Of a stretch of 64,000 nt of DNA, positions 34,101 through 41,969 are shown one piece after another. The DNA is from Lingula anatina (taxonomy: Eukaryota; Brachiopoda; Lingulata; Lingulida; Lingulidae). Numbering within the stretch: position 1 is the stretch's first letter; each line of letters starts with the position of its first letter. The position numbers and the translations under genes are program-made. The DNA is taken from NCBI RefSeq assembly GCF_001039355.2, contig NW_019775508.1, positions 240,595 to 304,594 on the forward strand, given 5' to 3'. The notes beneath the pieces are model-generated. The model searched no databases and was not told where the DNA came from. It was given only the letters and a program-made list of their open reading frames with translations.

Positions 34101-34970
34101 GTAAAATTCCTTTGACGACATGCCATGATAATCAGGTAGCTGTTAAACGGGTGATAAAAAGCTAAATTATTTCAACTGATAGAATCATAAAAACATTGAC
34201 AAATGTGTGAATTTCCAACCCCGTTATTGCTACTGGTTTACATTAGGTTTACATTAGGGCCTAACGTGTACGTGACTCGGACGCAGTGAGACATGTAATT
34301 ATGAAATGGCCCCACCCATGACCCCCTTTGTTCTCCACATCCCAGGTATACGAGGCCGCTAGAATGGAGTCAGCCCAATTTTCTATGCCTTCCATTGATC
34401 AGCAGGTACTAGTAGGACTTATCAATATGTTAAGGGGTGTTCGCATAGTCAATATCTCTAAAGAGAGAATGTCATTGCCAGGTCGTAGGAACGCTGAGTG
34501 GATGAGGTGTTTGGCATATATCTAAGTATATACAGGCGTTATCCACAAATGATAATCTTTTACGGCTACGGCTCATTGCTTAGAAAATAAGGATGTTAAA
34601 ACTTCGATATCGGATGAAAATGGTGCTTCTTTCCACCAAACAAAGATACTAAAACCACTAACATTTTCGAGTTATAAATAATTTAATTGCTTGTGGGATA
34701 ATGTTTTAGCAAGGAACACCCTATGTATGACAACTTATCCAATCATTCCAATGAATGAACACTTTTCAACGTAAAAAAATCACTTGCAAGTCATTCAATC
34801 ACAAGGAGCTCCAAATGTCCCTAGGTTAAGTAAAAAAAGTTCAAGATGTTTTAATGATTTTCGCCAAATTCAATTAAAATAGTGAACGTAGACTCACCTT
34901 GCGCCATGCACGTGTTAAATCCAAAGAATAGGATGACGGAGATCAGACACTGCACGTGGATGGCATACAT
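6942..34970 (-). CDS. Large transmembrane mucin with three SEA modules (whole gene)
   Basis: Exons in order: 34898-34970 signal peptide; 27619-28347 Thr/Ser (partial, runs into a join); 22141-23372, 21670-21725, 21301-21452 first SEA cassette (allelic copy 18643-19810, 18172-18227, 17803-17954); 14445-16243, 14222-14277, 13883-14034 second cassette; 9428-13767, 9059-9126, 8539-8684 third cassette; 7969-8144 membrane helix; 7436-7729 and 6942-7058 cytoplasm. All junctions are GT-AG and in phase. Each cassette enters and leaves in phase 1, with inner introns in phases 0 and 2. SEA domains are extracellular modules that often cleave themselves at G-S; here the sites read NGSVV, NGSII and PGSIK. 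The gene should give a heavily glycosylated cell-surface protein. No close named homologue is recognised, so no symbol is given. Total length is unknown because the first Thr/Ser region is broken by N. Confidence 0.85.
7436..7729 (-). CDS. Mucin exon: membrane-proximal cytoplasmic segment
   Basis: There are 98 codons, phase 0 at both ends. It begins CCTKYHRKKSELRKK, a cysteine pair followed by a basic stop-transfer cluster right after the membrane helix; the cysteines are plausible palmitoylation sites. Further on are AAYDNF and NQYLNII, both with a YxN core, then an acidic stretch and a Ser/Gly-rich end. The donor is CTG then GTAAAT. The acceptor follows TTATTGTACAG. Confidence 0.8.
7730..7968. 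other. Short mucin intron
   Basis: This phase-0 intron lies between the membrane and cytoplasmic exons. It carries a pyrimidine-rich plus-strand stretch (TTTTCTTTTC repeats) near 7818-7855 and nothing else noted. Confidence 0.6.
7969..8144 (-). CDS. Mucin exon: Thr-rich linker and transmembrane helix
   Basis: The exon enters in phase 1 after CTTTCCAG and leaves in phase 0 at ACT then GTAAGC. It encodes a short Thr/Pro-rich linker, then WQLALLITGCIIVFFLIILL, a single membrane-spanning helix, ending LCAT. With the next exon this gives Cys residues at the inner membrane face followed by Lys/Arg, the expected topology for a type I protein. Confidence 0.9.
8327..8483. repeat. 83-bp direct duplication in a mucin intron
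   Basis: TATTAAATGTgAATAAGTAC starts at 8327 and again, with one change, at 8410. The two copies stay alike through TTTCTGATACcCATA. It is the first of three unrelated direct duplications within 700 bp. Confidence 0.8.
8539..8684 (-). CDS. Mucin exon: third SEA domain, second half
   Basis: The exon enters in phase 2 (AG plus T) and leaves in phase 1. It opens with SNGSVVTTFDVYF: the N-G-S-V-V core is the SEA self-cleavage motif and the following alternating residues form the next strand. It then reads VAAVRLLFLNQTTGG and ends at ASVVE. It joins in frame to the membrane exon at 7969-8144, so this SEA domain is the juxtamembrane one, the usual place for a cleaved mucin SEA. Confidence 0.85.
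8658..8781. repeat. 62-bp direct duplication covering a mucin splice acceptor
   Basis: The unit TCAAATGTCGTCACTACGCT starts at 8658 and again at 8720. On the minus strand it contains the polypyrimidine tract, the CAG acceptor and the first codons of the SEA exon. The second copy therefore places an extra acceptor just upstream of the true one. Confidence 0.85.
8875..9022. repeat. 74-bp direct duplication in a mucin intron
   Basis: CATATTAAGTATGGTAAATA occurs at 8875 and 8949, with a single base difference visible in the 74-bp unit (TTCTTTTACG against TTCTTATACG). Confidence 0.85.
9059..9126 (-). CDS. Mucin exon: third SEA domain, middle
   Basis: This 68-base exon enters in phase 0 after TTTTGCAG and leaves in phase 2 (TTC AG then GTAGGG). 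It encodes METFLLSTVFGGSYERIASV and TF. The position and phases match the 56-base middle exons of the other two SEA modules. Confidence 0.8.
9127..9427. other. Mucin intron
   Basis: A 301-base AT-rich intron with a GTAAGT donor. Nothing else noted. Confidence 0.6.
9428..13767 (-). CDS. Mucin exon: about 80 tandem 14-residue glycosylation repeats, then start of the third SEA domain
   Basis: One uninterrupted exon of 4340 bases (1446 codons), phase 1 in, phase 0 out at GCG then GTAAGT. After a short Thr-rich lead it encodes about 80 tandem copies of a unit close to ASTVAQNATSTTTM. Almost every copy holds an N-A/V/E-T sequon, so the region should carry dense N-glycans as well as Ser/Thr-linked O-glycans. 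The repeats give way to Thr/Ser-Pro stretches, including two copies of TTSSTPSIS. The last part is the first strand of a SEA domain (LYAVVRITLRLTNIF and YLLLRSRFVSA). Repeat divergence is low and the frame is kept throughout, which argues for selection on the protein. Long plus-strand frames here are shadows. Confidence 0.9.
9460..13570. repeat. 42-bp coding minisatellite and flanking Thr-codon repeats
   Basis: The DNA is a minisatellite with a 42-base period (plus-strand core GCTACAGTTGATGCCATAGT), mostly 10030-13570, with occasional 36- to 39-base units that keep frame. Such arrays vary in copy number between alleles and collapse easily in assembly. Confidence 0.85.
13883..14034 (-). CDS. 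Mucin exon: second SEA domain, second half
   Basis: The exon has 152 bases, phase 2 in and phase 1 out. It starts SNGSIIVVYDVTF, with the N-G-S-I-I cleavage motif, followed by TPQQVRQVFDQG and ends at FVIF before GTAAAT. The same length and phases as the first module exon at 17803-17954 show common descent. Confidence 0.85.
14222..14277 (-). CDS. Mucin exon: second SEA domain, middle
   Basis: A 56-base exon, phase 0 in and phase 2 out (TTA AG then GTAAGA), encoding LLEIYKPLNPTDVHIINL. It aligns with LKDIYQPLSPQSVTITRL in the first module. Confidence 0.85.
14445..16243 (-). CDS. Mucin exon: Thr/Ser repeats of an 18-residue type, then start of the second SEA domain
   Basis: The exon enters in phase 1 (CAG then AA GCC) and leaves in phase 0 (CAT then GTAAGT). 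It encodes about ten copies of a unit near STASTTSSTMTTTGSSTP. Two islands carry the NAT-type unit of the neighbouring 4.3-kb exon (STVAQNATSTTTM and similar). The end is the start of a SEA domain: FRGKIKVDLVFYPVYLNN and AYAGLVYGMRVH. The Ser/Thr content predicts a dense O-glycan stalk. Confidence 0.88.
16553..17302 (-). mobile_element. 5'-truncated LINE (non-LTR retrotransposon) fragment
   Basis: The minus strand encodes the C-terminal end of a LINE reverse transcriptase protein: KRLQRVQNILARILT, HITPVLKELHCVPL, NKVAPIYLSELVTHYVSARN, and NTFGDISFKSAGPKEWNLLP. This order is the familiar tail of Jockey/CR1-like ORF2. Only about the last 140 codons remain, so it is 5'-truncated and inactive. 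The 3' end is a short TTA microsatellite (plus-strand AAT repeats, 16553-16574), and the truncated side abuts a T-run. It lies in the intron between the first SEA module and exon 14445-16243. Confidence 0.85.
17803..17954 (-). CDS. Mucin exon: first SEA domain, second half (copy A)
   Basis: The exon has 152 bases, phase 2 in and phase 1 out (ACT G then GTGAGT). It begins SPGSIKVEYEMTL with the P-G-S-I-K cleavage-type motif, then TAEQVQQVFEQGTKAGIMG, ending GGSINVT. It joins in phase to exon 14445-16243. Confidence 0.85.
18172..18227 (-). CDS. Mucin exon: first SEA domain, middle (copy A)
   Basis: A 56-base exon, phase 0 in and 2 out, encoding LKDIYQPLSPQSVTITRL. The donor is AG then GTAAAT; the acceptor is AATTTCCAG. 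Confidence 0.85.
18306..18492. mobile_element. 187-bp MITE with about 50-bp inverted ends (copy A)
   Basis: AGGCTGCATTCAGAACAGCG at the left is inverted at the right (CGCTGTTCTGAATGTGGCCT), and the arms pair for about 50 bases with five or six mismatches up to ATATGGC/GCCATAT. TA flanks both sides. There is no coding capacity. It sits in the SEA intron between 18227 and 18643. Confidence 0.8.
18643..19810 (-). CDS. Mucin exon: Thr/Ser stalk and start of first SEA domain (copy A, cut by N)
   Basis: The exon leaves in phase 0 (CAA then GTAAGA). Its 5' part is lost at the N at 19811. It encodes long runs of TTSSTTAPTTT-type sequence made of ACA/ACT codons, then FHGRMTLDAVFISAYNDT and YLTFKNTTEKQ, the first strand of the SEA domain. 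The plus strand shows near-pure GTT/TGT repetition. Confidence 0.8.
20082..20830 (-). mobile_element. Same LINE fragment, second copy
   Basis: It is the same insertion as at 16553-17302. Its reading frame extends a little further (KELKTYLFRNFLTNRL) because a T-run differs in length. The AAT tail is longer (20082-20119). At the truncated side the other copy's T-run is replaced by ATTT repeats. Confidence 0.85.
21301..21452 (-). CDS. Mucin exon: first SEA domain, second half (copy B)
   Basis: Same exon as 17803-17954 with minor substitutions; phase 2 in and 1 out. The P-G-S-I-K motif is kept. Confidence 0.85.
21670..21725 (-). CDS. Mucin exon: first SEA domain, middle (copy B)
   Basis: Same 56-base exon as 18172-18227, with one visible difference (tatatGtcc against tatatAtcc). 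Both splice sites are intact. Confidence 0.85.
21804..21990. mobile_element. 187-bp MITE, second copy
   Basis: It is identical in position and length to 18306-18492, with TA flanks, and confirms that both 3.5-kb blocks derive from one insertion. Confidence 0.8.
22141..23372 (-). CDS. Mucin exon: Thr/Ser stalk and start of first SEA domain (copy B, cut by gap)
   Basis: Same exon as 18643-19810, phase 0 out. The stalk is Thr-rich (SSTTAPTTT units) with a distinctive SSSTSSKPAGSTKTTVNKI segment before the SEA strand FHGRMTFDAVFISAYNDT. It runs into the N gap. The last bases before the gap (TTGTTGTCGTTGGAG on the plus strand) recur at 27619, so the exon very probably continues there. Confidence 0.82.
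23373..23959. other. Assembly gap (587 N)
   Basis: The gap lies inside the repetitive Thr/Ser exon. Frames drawn across it are not real. Confidence 0.99.
23960..24068. repeat. GC-rich palindromic fragment beside the gap
   Basis: The short GC-rich stretch contains complementary words such as GGGAGGGGGACACCCCCTCC and CTCGGGGGCTTTGCCCCC, unlike anything around it. It has no counterpart before the partner block at 28922. It looks like part of a repeat element or a wrongly attached contig end. Confidence 0.45.
24071..27617. repeat. First copy of a 3.5-kb intron block (partner 28922-32419), probably a misplaced haplotype
   Basis: The block matches 28922-32419 nearly base for base and is bounded by the N gap on one side and the single N at 27618 on the other. 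Differences are mostly in simple repeats: an ATTT run at 25860-25905 only here, a shorter CA run (26273-26306), and a longer AAT run (26645-26683). It interrupts the Thr/Ser exon between 23372 and 27619, where an intron block does not belong. I see no genes in it; a 64-codon frame at 25444 is open in both copies but has no splice signals or recognisable domain. Confidence 0.8.
26273..26306. repeat. CA microsatellite
   Basis: About 17 CA units. The partner at 31095-31134 has about 20, an allele-like length difference. Confidence 0.9.
27618..27618. other. Single-N contig join inside the mucin locus
   Basis: Block 24071-27617 ends here and Thr/Ser coding sequence resumes at 27619. The partner block continues past this point as intron, so the join is artificial. 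Confidence 0.85.
27619..28347 (-). CDS. Mucin exon: start of the first Thr/Ser stalk (partial)
   Basis: Acceptor TTTCTTTCAG, phase 1 in. With the signal exon it reads ...MAQ-DTPLSTNTSISTTAPANHS. A more varied Ser/Thr/Ala-rich lead (NNAISTKGATDSIF, ASNNKTTRTTTMP) passes into TTTSTTTVPTTSTTAAP repeats and runs into the N at 27618. It very probably joins the exon at 22141-23372. Confidence 0.85.
28922..32419. repeat. Second copy of the 3.5-kb intron block (partner 24071-27617), in its natural place
   Basis: It is contiguous with the Thr/Ser exon on one side and with the signal-peptide exon on the other, without N, so it is the correctly placed copy. Confidence 0.8.
31095..31134. repeat. CA microsatellite, partner copy
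   Basis: About 20 CA units in the mucin first intron. Confidence 0.9.
34898..34970 (-). CDS. Mucin first coding exon: signal peptide
   Basis: MYAIHVQCLISVILFGFNTC, then MAQ and a phase-1 donor (CAA G then GTGAGT). A hydrophobic core and a small residue near the end fit a cleaved secretion signal. The phase matches the acceptor of exon 27619-28347. An AT-rich TATATAAA word lies only about ten bases upstream of the ATG, too close to serve as its TATA box. Confidence 0.85.
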
Positions 34971-37661
34971 CTTGAAGTTTATATATTGGAGTACTCGATA
35001 TATCCAATGTGAACAAATGAATGAGGATCATGAAAGATCAGTAGGAAATGCGACAATCCACACTGTGTAATGTTCAATGCGTCCAATTCATTGACAGCTG
35101 ATAAAGAGGTCCAAGCGTTAGATCACCTCGTGCTGTCACTGTATCTTGTTATCTAATGGCTCATGGGTGAACGGGCACTAACCCCTCCTTCTACTGGGAA
35201 ATGGCGGGACAACCAATTACACCGAACTGGTCCGATATCTCCCTGATAATGTTTTCTTCTTAGCTAACTATATGTCGGCCACGCCCCGTTAGTTTCGGAA
35301 CGCTGGCACAGTTGCTCATGAGCGCGTGGGATGGGCAGCTCCCTTTGGCTGTAGACCTCGAGTTACTCACCGGCAGCGTCCTTCAATGAAGCAGCCTGTG
35401 TAACTTTTGGTTTAGCCGTTGCCTCAGTATGTGTCATGCATTGTACGGGCGTCCGTTTTACCTTCCATTCAACAATAAGCCGCGAACAAACAGAAAAGAA
35501 AGGACTACAAACTACCTGGCTCGGGCGAGTTTATTTAGATCAATAGGTACGAGAAGAGAACGAATGCGATGTGTGAAAGGGGGTAAAAGTGTTTGGAATA
35601 AACATATTGTGCTGAAGTACGTTAAGTGAGAAGTTAAACAAAACGACAAAAGTTTTTTTTAAGTTGTCACCTGAAAAGTAATGGGGAGGGGGAATTCAGG
35701 ACAACTACGATGGGTTCCGCCTGTTTTTTCCACTTGTATGCACTGGAAAGCAAACCCACACAAAAGTCAGTGCAGAGGGTCGTTGCAGGGAATAATTGTG
35801 TAATTTTACATGTTTCAGCAGGTAGCAGAAACATCATGTATGTATTACTGTCACGATGGCTTGAACTTTATGACACGAGGTAATGCGGTTTTTGAAGAAT
35901 AATTGATAAATTCATTACGAAGCCTCGTACCCAACTATTTTGTTCTTCCGTGCATGATTTTATATTTTGCTGTTTTTCCACAAAACTAATGTCCGTTCAA
36001 TATGACAGAAATCTTATCGAATTTCGTTTTATTTTGATATAAAACTCACCACCTTTTATGCATATATATCAATATTCGCTAGAATGCAAATAAAGATAAT
36101 GTTCCATATCATTTGAACTTGCAAACCAAGACTTGACGCGCAGGCTTCAGTGTAAGGACACTAGCTAAGTTACATTACTGAGAAGTACTGTACATGTGTA
36201 AGACATGTGTAAGACAAATAGCCAGTATCAAAACTGATCATATGATTGGAAAAATGTACTAAAGGTAGTAAGAAATACACTTGCAAATTAAACCTGTCTA
36301 ATTAAGACAGCACACTGAAGGTTAGTTTACAGTTCACGCTTAATGGCACTTTCGCATTTTAAATTCTTGTAGGCCCTACACGTAGCTGTCAAAAATAGAT
36401 TGGACTTATAGGGCCTACTTTGAAAGCGCGTTGGTATGGAAAATTAGGGAGGTAATAATCGTTGTTAATTTCAAACTTTTGTTTTAGAATGATACAGACG
36501 GTAGTAAAAGTATATTTAAACAAAACCTACGTGTTTACAATACAAATATTTGTTTATACTTTAGGTTTCAAGGGTGGTGCCCTCGAGGTCATATACGTCT
36601 GATTTACATTCATTCATGAATCATAATCTGGTTACGTATTAATCAGGCTTATGTCAATTTCATAGTCCACTTGTCTATAAGCCGAACTTCAAATTGAGTA
36701 ATATTATACGCTTTGACAATGATAAGTAAAGTGGACTCTTGAATTACTGAATTGCCGTTTGAATCCAGTCATGTGAAGTCGTTGCAGCGTACCTGTAGGA
36801 GGTCTATAGCGGCTCGTACAACTGTGGGACGGCAACCAGTGAAAGATCACGCCTCGCCCTATCCTTCGTACCTGTAATGAGCTACCCACTGATATCAGGG
36901 ACTCATTAAAAAAGCATTAAAATCTAAGTGTCAGCGATACAATAATTTAGTTTGTAACAGACAACTAGCGCACCCTGTGGTCAGAGAGTAGGGGGTGTGT
37001 CCTACGAGCTATATTGGCTTTTCTGACTCCTAGAGATGTGTACACAATATGTAGGCCCTACCTATATATAAAAGCTAATAGTAAAGGATCCGTGAGGCGC
37101 GACCCCCTCCCGAGTATATGTCACCGACTGAGTACATCTTATCAGCAGGAAAATGCCACGTTGAAGCAAGCAAGCAAGTTGGATATTTGTTGGATGAAAA
37201 AGTCTGGGGAAACCAAATATGAATATAGGCCTGTAAGGGTAAACTGTATGATAAAAGCTTGCAAATTAGTCCAGTTATCAAAACCAAGTCTAATTTTAAA
37301 TCTCTGCATAGGACTTCTTAGTTGACTTTTGCATAACTTAATTTTTCGTTGGTGAGTAAAATATTGCAAATTAACATTAAAAGGATTGACTGCTGCTTCT
37401 TTAGATGAACACCGTAACCGTTAATCGCTGGACCTGCCCCAGTGGTGACATTCCATTGACCAGCTTTTAATTGACCTTTTTAGTGACCCCCTAGTGGCTA
37501 AAAGAACAATTTATTTCTGTATGAAATTGTTCTGAAAAGAAATTGTTCTTTTCTGTACAAGATTATATTTTCACTTCTTTGTAAAGTGTTAAAAAATTTC
37601 AAAAATATGGAAATTAATAAATTGTGAAAAACTTAGTAGAGAAGAAAAAATAGGGAACATA
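34971..37661. other. Intergenic
   Basis: This is the 5' flank of the mucin gene. I see no exon, RNA gene or repeat here that I can support, and no clear promoter. Confidence 0.55.
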
Positions 37662-39319
37662 CAGACTTGACATTTAATATGGAATATTTCAGTTTCGAAT
37701 GTATGCCTAGGTGAAAATGCGTTTTTTTTTTCACAAACTCCGATCTCATATTAGATATGTGAATGGAGAAGTGTGTAGTCAGGTGTGTCGCTACCAATTA
37801 ACTGATTACCAGGTTTGTTGCGCTGCTGCATTATGTAATATGCAGTGATTTAATTGGGTAGTGATCCTTTGGGCAGGTCAAAGCTTGGCTTTGGCAAAGC
37901 ATGGTTCTGTCAAAAAAGTATCCATATGTCGGCAACTACTGCATAGAAGAATTTGAAATTTTGCATGCAAGCGGTCGGGTTTGCAGTGTGTAAAATGAGC
38001 TATGCAGAGCTTTACAAATTTGTTAATCTGTGGCAGAATGGCGCGAAAAAGACAGGCATTGCCAGACAGGTAATTGCCCCAAACGAAACGGTCCGCACAG
38101 TTTTACAGAGTAGTGCCCAGACTGATGTACCTACACAGAGGCCACACCCAATGTATTGAAATCTTACCACCAGGGTATAGGACCCACTGTCTTTCGGGAT
38201 ATGCTGTTGCAACTAAACAAAACCCACCAAGTCCGTTCAGAATGAGGGGTAAATCACCACCAAAACGCATTTTTCAAGGCCCTTAGCGAACACCAAACTG
38301 GTTTTAGCAGGTTAGAATATCAGACGACCTCCGAGGAACCCACTGTAAACAGCAAAACATCGTTGTATGCTTCTCTATTGAATTGGGGACCTTGACTGTT
38401 TCTGAGTTGAACACTGAAATCTCGTGGCTTTCTTTATTGAGGTCAGATTTCACCTGTACCGCTCAACAGTCAAAACAGAGTTTACAGACATCCAGAAGAG
38501 GCCAACGACGAAGTGTGTGCCGCGACTAAAGTGACTAAGGTCATTAACGGCGTCAGTATTTGGAGTGGATACCACATTGGTGCCAAAACACCAATGGTAG
38601 TCATCGACGAAAACCTGAACCAGATCAAATAAAGAAATAATCTGGGAACCACCTGGCTATCATTTGATAGGGGTCAACTTAGGAACAATTTTAGGTTGCA
38701 CGGTGAGATTGCCAGTTCACACAGAGCACTTTAAATAGCAGTTTACTTACAGAACCAAGGGAATGAGCAGCTACCTTGGTCATCAAAATCGCCATATTTG
38801 AACCACATAGACAATATGTGGGTGGGCCATTACTCTCTGAATCAATGGCCTACATGTCCTACAACAAAACTGGACCAAATTGGGCAGATTTTGACCGATG
38901 CCTGGAATGTTATTCCAGATTGAACTTTAAAAACCTATCCCAAGGAATGCCTTGCCACTTGAGAGCGCAGGTAGCAGCCAGAAGAAGTCAGGCGTAACAG
39001 CGACCGTTACTGTGACTATACACTGAAATGAGGGTCCTTTGTGGAGCGCTTAACTCTTTTACAGACAATAATTTGGAAAATATGGAGGTCCAAAATATCC
39101 CTTTTAATGGTTGTCGTATGACATAGAATAGGCAATGTGTTTTTGTTTGCTTCTCTGGCGAATTCCATTAATGAACATATGTCACAATGACATCAGAGAG
39201 ATAATTAAAAGTTATTAAAACACGATTTTAATACTTATTTTCATTTATCAGTCTGCACATAGGAAAAAAACTGATGAAAACTGATTTGGAAAAATATTCC
39301 ATATTTAATGTCAAGTCTG
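37662..39319 (+). mobile_element. Tc1-type DNA transposon, inactive
   Basis: The ends CAGACTTGACATTTAATATG (37662) and its inverse (to 39319) pair over 27 bases with one mismatch, and each is flanked by TA, the Tc1/mariner target site. The length of 1658 bp is typical of Tc1. Inside is a decayed plus-strand transposase. It stands alone in intergenic DNA between the mucin and PEX11G genes. Confidence 0.9.
37950..39000 (+). pseudogene. Decayed Tc1 transposase
   Basis: Fragments in order, spread over several frames with stops: an N-terminal helix-turn-helix piece (LWQNGAKKTGIARQ), VSIWSGYHIGAKTPMVVID with NLNQIKYRN (the catalytic-core strand common to Tc1), a PWSSKSPYLNHIDNMW segment corresponding to the family's P-DLNPIEHLW block, and a final AQVAARRSQA. 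The order and spacing fit a Tc1 transposase of about 340 residues, but frameshifts and stop codons make it non-functional. Confidence 0.85.
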
Positions 39320-39433
39320 TATATTTATGAACAGATATGTATAAAAAGATGATGGTTGCTAAATATATCTTTTACCTGTATAAATGAAGAGAAGAAAAAA
39401 AACCCTATAATATGACATTTTTGATCAATGTTG

Positions 39434-39777
39434 TTTTATTTAAACTTGTACCGGTACATTCTTTGAAATGGTGAATAAATTTTATTTAAAATTCTTTTCT
39501 GTATAACAGTTATTAGACTTTTTCACAAATTTGGCAGGAATTGTAACTCCTTGATTTAATTGAGGATGGTTTGCTCTTGAGATATCATGGCTGCGTTGAA
39601 AATGATTTTATTTAAACTTGTACCGGTACATACTTTGAAATGGTGAATAAATTTTAAGTAAAATTATTTTCTGTATAACAGTTATTAGACTTTTTCACAA
39701 ATTTGGCAGGAATTGTAACTCCTTGATTTAATTGAGGATGGTTTGCTCTTGATATATCATGGCTGCGTTGAAAATTA
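39434..39777. repeat. 172-bp direct duplication
   Basis: TTTTATTTAAACTTGTACCG begins at 39434 and 39606, and the two units differ at only a few positions. It lies about 115 bases beyond the Tc1 end. Confidence 0.85.
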
Positions 39778-41473
39778 TTTTAAGGTAGGACTGCAGGTTA
39801 GTTTTTTTCTTAAATTAAAGGTCTTAGCGTTTTTATTCCTGTTGCATTCATTCCGTGTATCTTCAAAACGTAATTATGCTTGAAACACAGCTCCAAGTTC
39901 ATTGCATAACGTATACGTAATATTGGGATTTTGGGGGCAGAAACATCATTTTCAGTTTCCTGATTTTCTCAGGCACCTGGACAGCTTTAAACACTTGAAC
40001 AAAGTTCTACAAAAGGGGTTCGGGCATTTTTCTTTAAAGACATACTGTTGATTTTATCTATAAAAACGTGATTTTAGCCCAATTTGGGTACATTCCCCCC
40101 TTAACTCACTATAATATTCGAAATCCTTGAATTATGGCTTGCCTGTCATTATACCAGGGGCACTGTAAAAAAATCCTTGTAATTTTGGTGAAAAAAAACA
40201 CGTCATGTTGGTTGTAGTTTGTACTTAGAGGCTTACTCCGTGTGCTCTAAGCACGGACAAAATTCCCTCTACCAGGGCCACAGATTGATTTTTTGGTAGA
40301 TATTCACGTCTCCAGCTAATTGTGTACACTTTTCCGTACAGTGTCAAGAATCAGCCAGAAACATGTATGAATATCTCGTAAAAAGTCAACCCGTGGCCCT
40401 GGTAAAAAGTATGGACAAAGCCTTGACAGTAATTTCCTTTGCGGTGGATGTTGTATTAATGTTATGTTTTAGACAAGGCATATTACAATTAGGCTAACAA
40501 TGATGAAAATTATAGTAAAAACGAAACTTTTGTGCCATGTACATCCTTTGTCAGATTGACTGTTTAATATATAAATACGTCGTTTTGCATGACATTTTTC
40601 TCTCAATTGTAACACTTCTTTAAAATGTTTTGAAATGAAATAGGCACCTTTTACATTCGGATTGTGTGCTAAACTAAACAATGTTTAGAATGGGTTTGTA
40701 GTTCAGCATCGCTTAACTTCGAGTTTGCACAATCAAAATATTTTGAACTTTATAGGTGGTATTTAGCTACCATAAACTGATTTCAGGTAAAAGAAACCCC
40801 AGTTCAACAATTGGAATTCAAGTCGCTAAAAAGTTTACTATAAAAGAGAGATGTTTTTCCTCATATTTCAGTTAACTTGAAGCGTATTGATGATGCGGCT
40901 CACGCGCGTTTAGACTGGGCACCAAAGTTGTTTTTACACAAGGACGTTTATCAAATTTTGGTTTTCAGAAAAGATTGGAAGTCCCCGCTCCTGACTCATG
41001 TGGCATATCCTCACTGGAAAAAATAAAGAATAATACTATCATCAATGATATTGATAAGTTGGAACTGTCAAAATAACATCAGAGCAACGATTTGTTTTAA
41101 AAATAGCTTTCTAGCAGCAGAGACCGAGCCCTCAGTTGCCACGGGACGTGTTCATCGTGTGAGGTCAAACGTGCGCTGGGTGTGACAATCAAGCTGAGAG
41201 CGCCAGGGGGTTTCACCTGACACATTTAGAGCCTACTGTCAATCCGCCAGCTTCACACTGAAGGTGTTCTTGGTGAAAATTGTAAGAAGGAAGACCAGGT
41301 TCTAAAGCACACAGTGAAGGGGAGGGAAGAGAGGTTTTCATTACAAGGCAAAACGTTGGGTTTAGCTCTCGATTTTTCGGGTGTTGACTTGGAGAGGTAT
41401 CGGAGAGTTCTGTCCCCAATCTCCACGACTTACAATGTCTCAAAAATAGACCTACTCTTTTTACCCACAATGT
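39778..41473. other. Intergenic
   Basis: AT-rich; I see no supported gene or RNA. Confidence 0.5.
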
Positions 41474-41558
41474 TAGCACGAAAATTCATGCGTTATGTGC
41501 ACAGACAGTACATATCAGAATCGTCAATAGGAGTGCTAACGCATGAATTTTCGTGCTA
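41474..41558. repeat. Perfect 22-bp inverted repeat (hairpin)
   Basis: TAGCACGAAAATTCATGCGT (arm to 41495) is exactly inverted at 41537-41558, with a 41-base loop. It may be a foldback element or the scar of one; no transcript signal is seen. Confidence 0.8.
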
Positions 41559-41903
41559 CTACATTGCTAGCGTTCCAATAGTTCTCTTTTAGGTCCAAAA
41601 ATAAAGGGAAATATTGAAGAGTATTTTAAAAAATAAAAGTCACTATTTGTGTATCATAAATATTCCACCATAGGTTATATCTTTCCCAGTTATTTACAGA
41701 AATATATAATATGTCCTTTCACTCTCGACGAGTTCAACGAGTATGGAAAACTGCCATTATTGTACCAGTAGGCCTACCTAAATGATTCGTCCTGTGGCAG
41801 TGGCGCCGAGTCCTCCTATGAAGATCTTCAGGAAACTGCTGTTGGCATACAACAGCACCATCGTACATGTACCAAAAACACTTGATCCGTTTTAATTCGA
41901 TTT

Positions 41904-41906
<3 letters not shown>

Positions 41907-41966
<60 letters not shown>
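41907..41966. repeat. TA microsatellite
   Basis: About 30 uninterrupted TA units, about 740 bases upstream of the PEX11G start codon. Confidence 0.95.

Positions 41967-41969
<3 letters not shown>

Larger units (their letters stand above)
28348..34897. other. First intron of the mucin gene
   Basis: The 6.5-kb intron has a GTGAGT donor (34896-34897) and a CTTTCAG acceptor. It holds the block 28922-32419, CA and AAT microsatellites, and AT-rich DNA. I find no exons on either strand between 28348 and 34897. Confidence 0.7.

Noticed and set aside
34977-34990. TATATAAA as promoter of the mucin gene
   Set aside because: It lies about ten bases from the start codon, too close for a TATA box driving that ATG.
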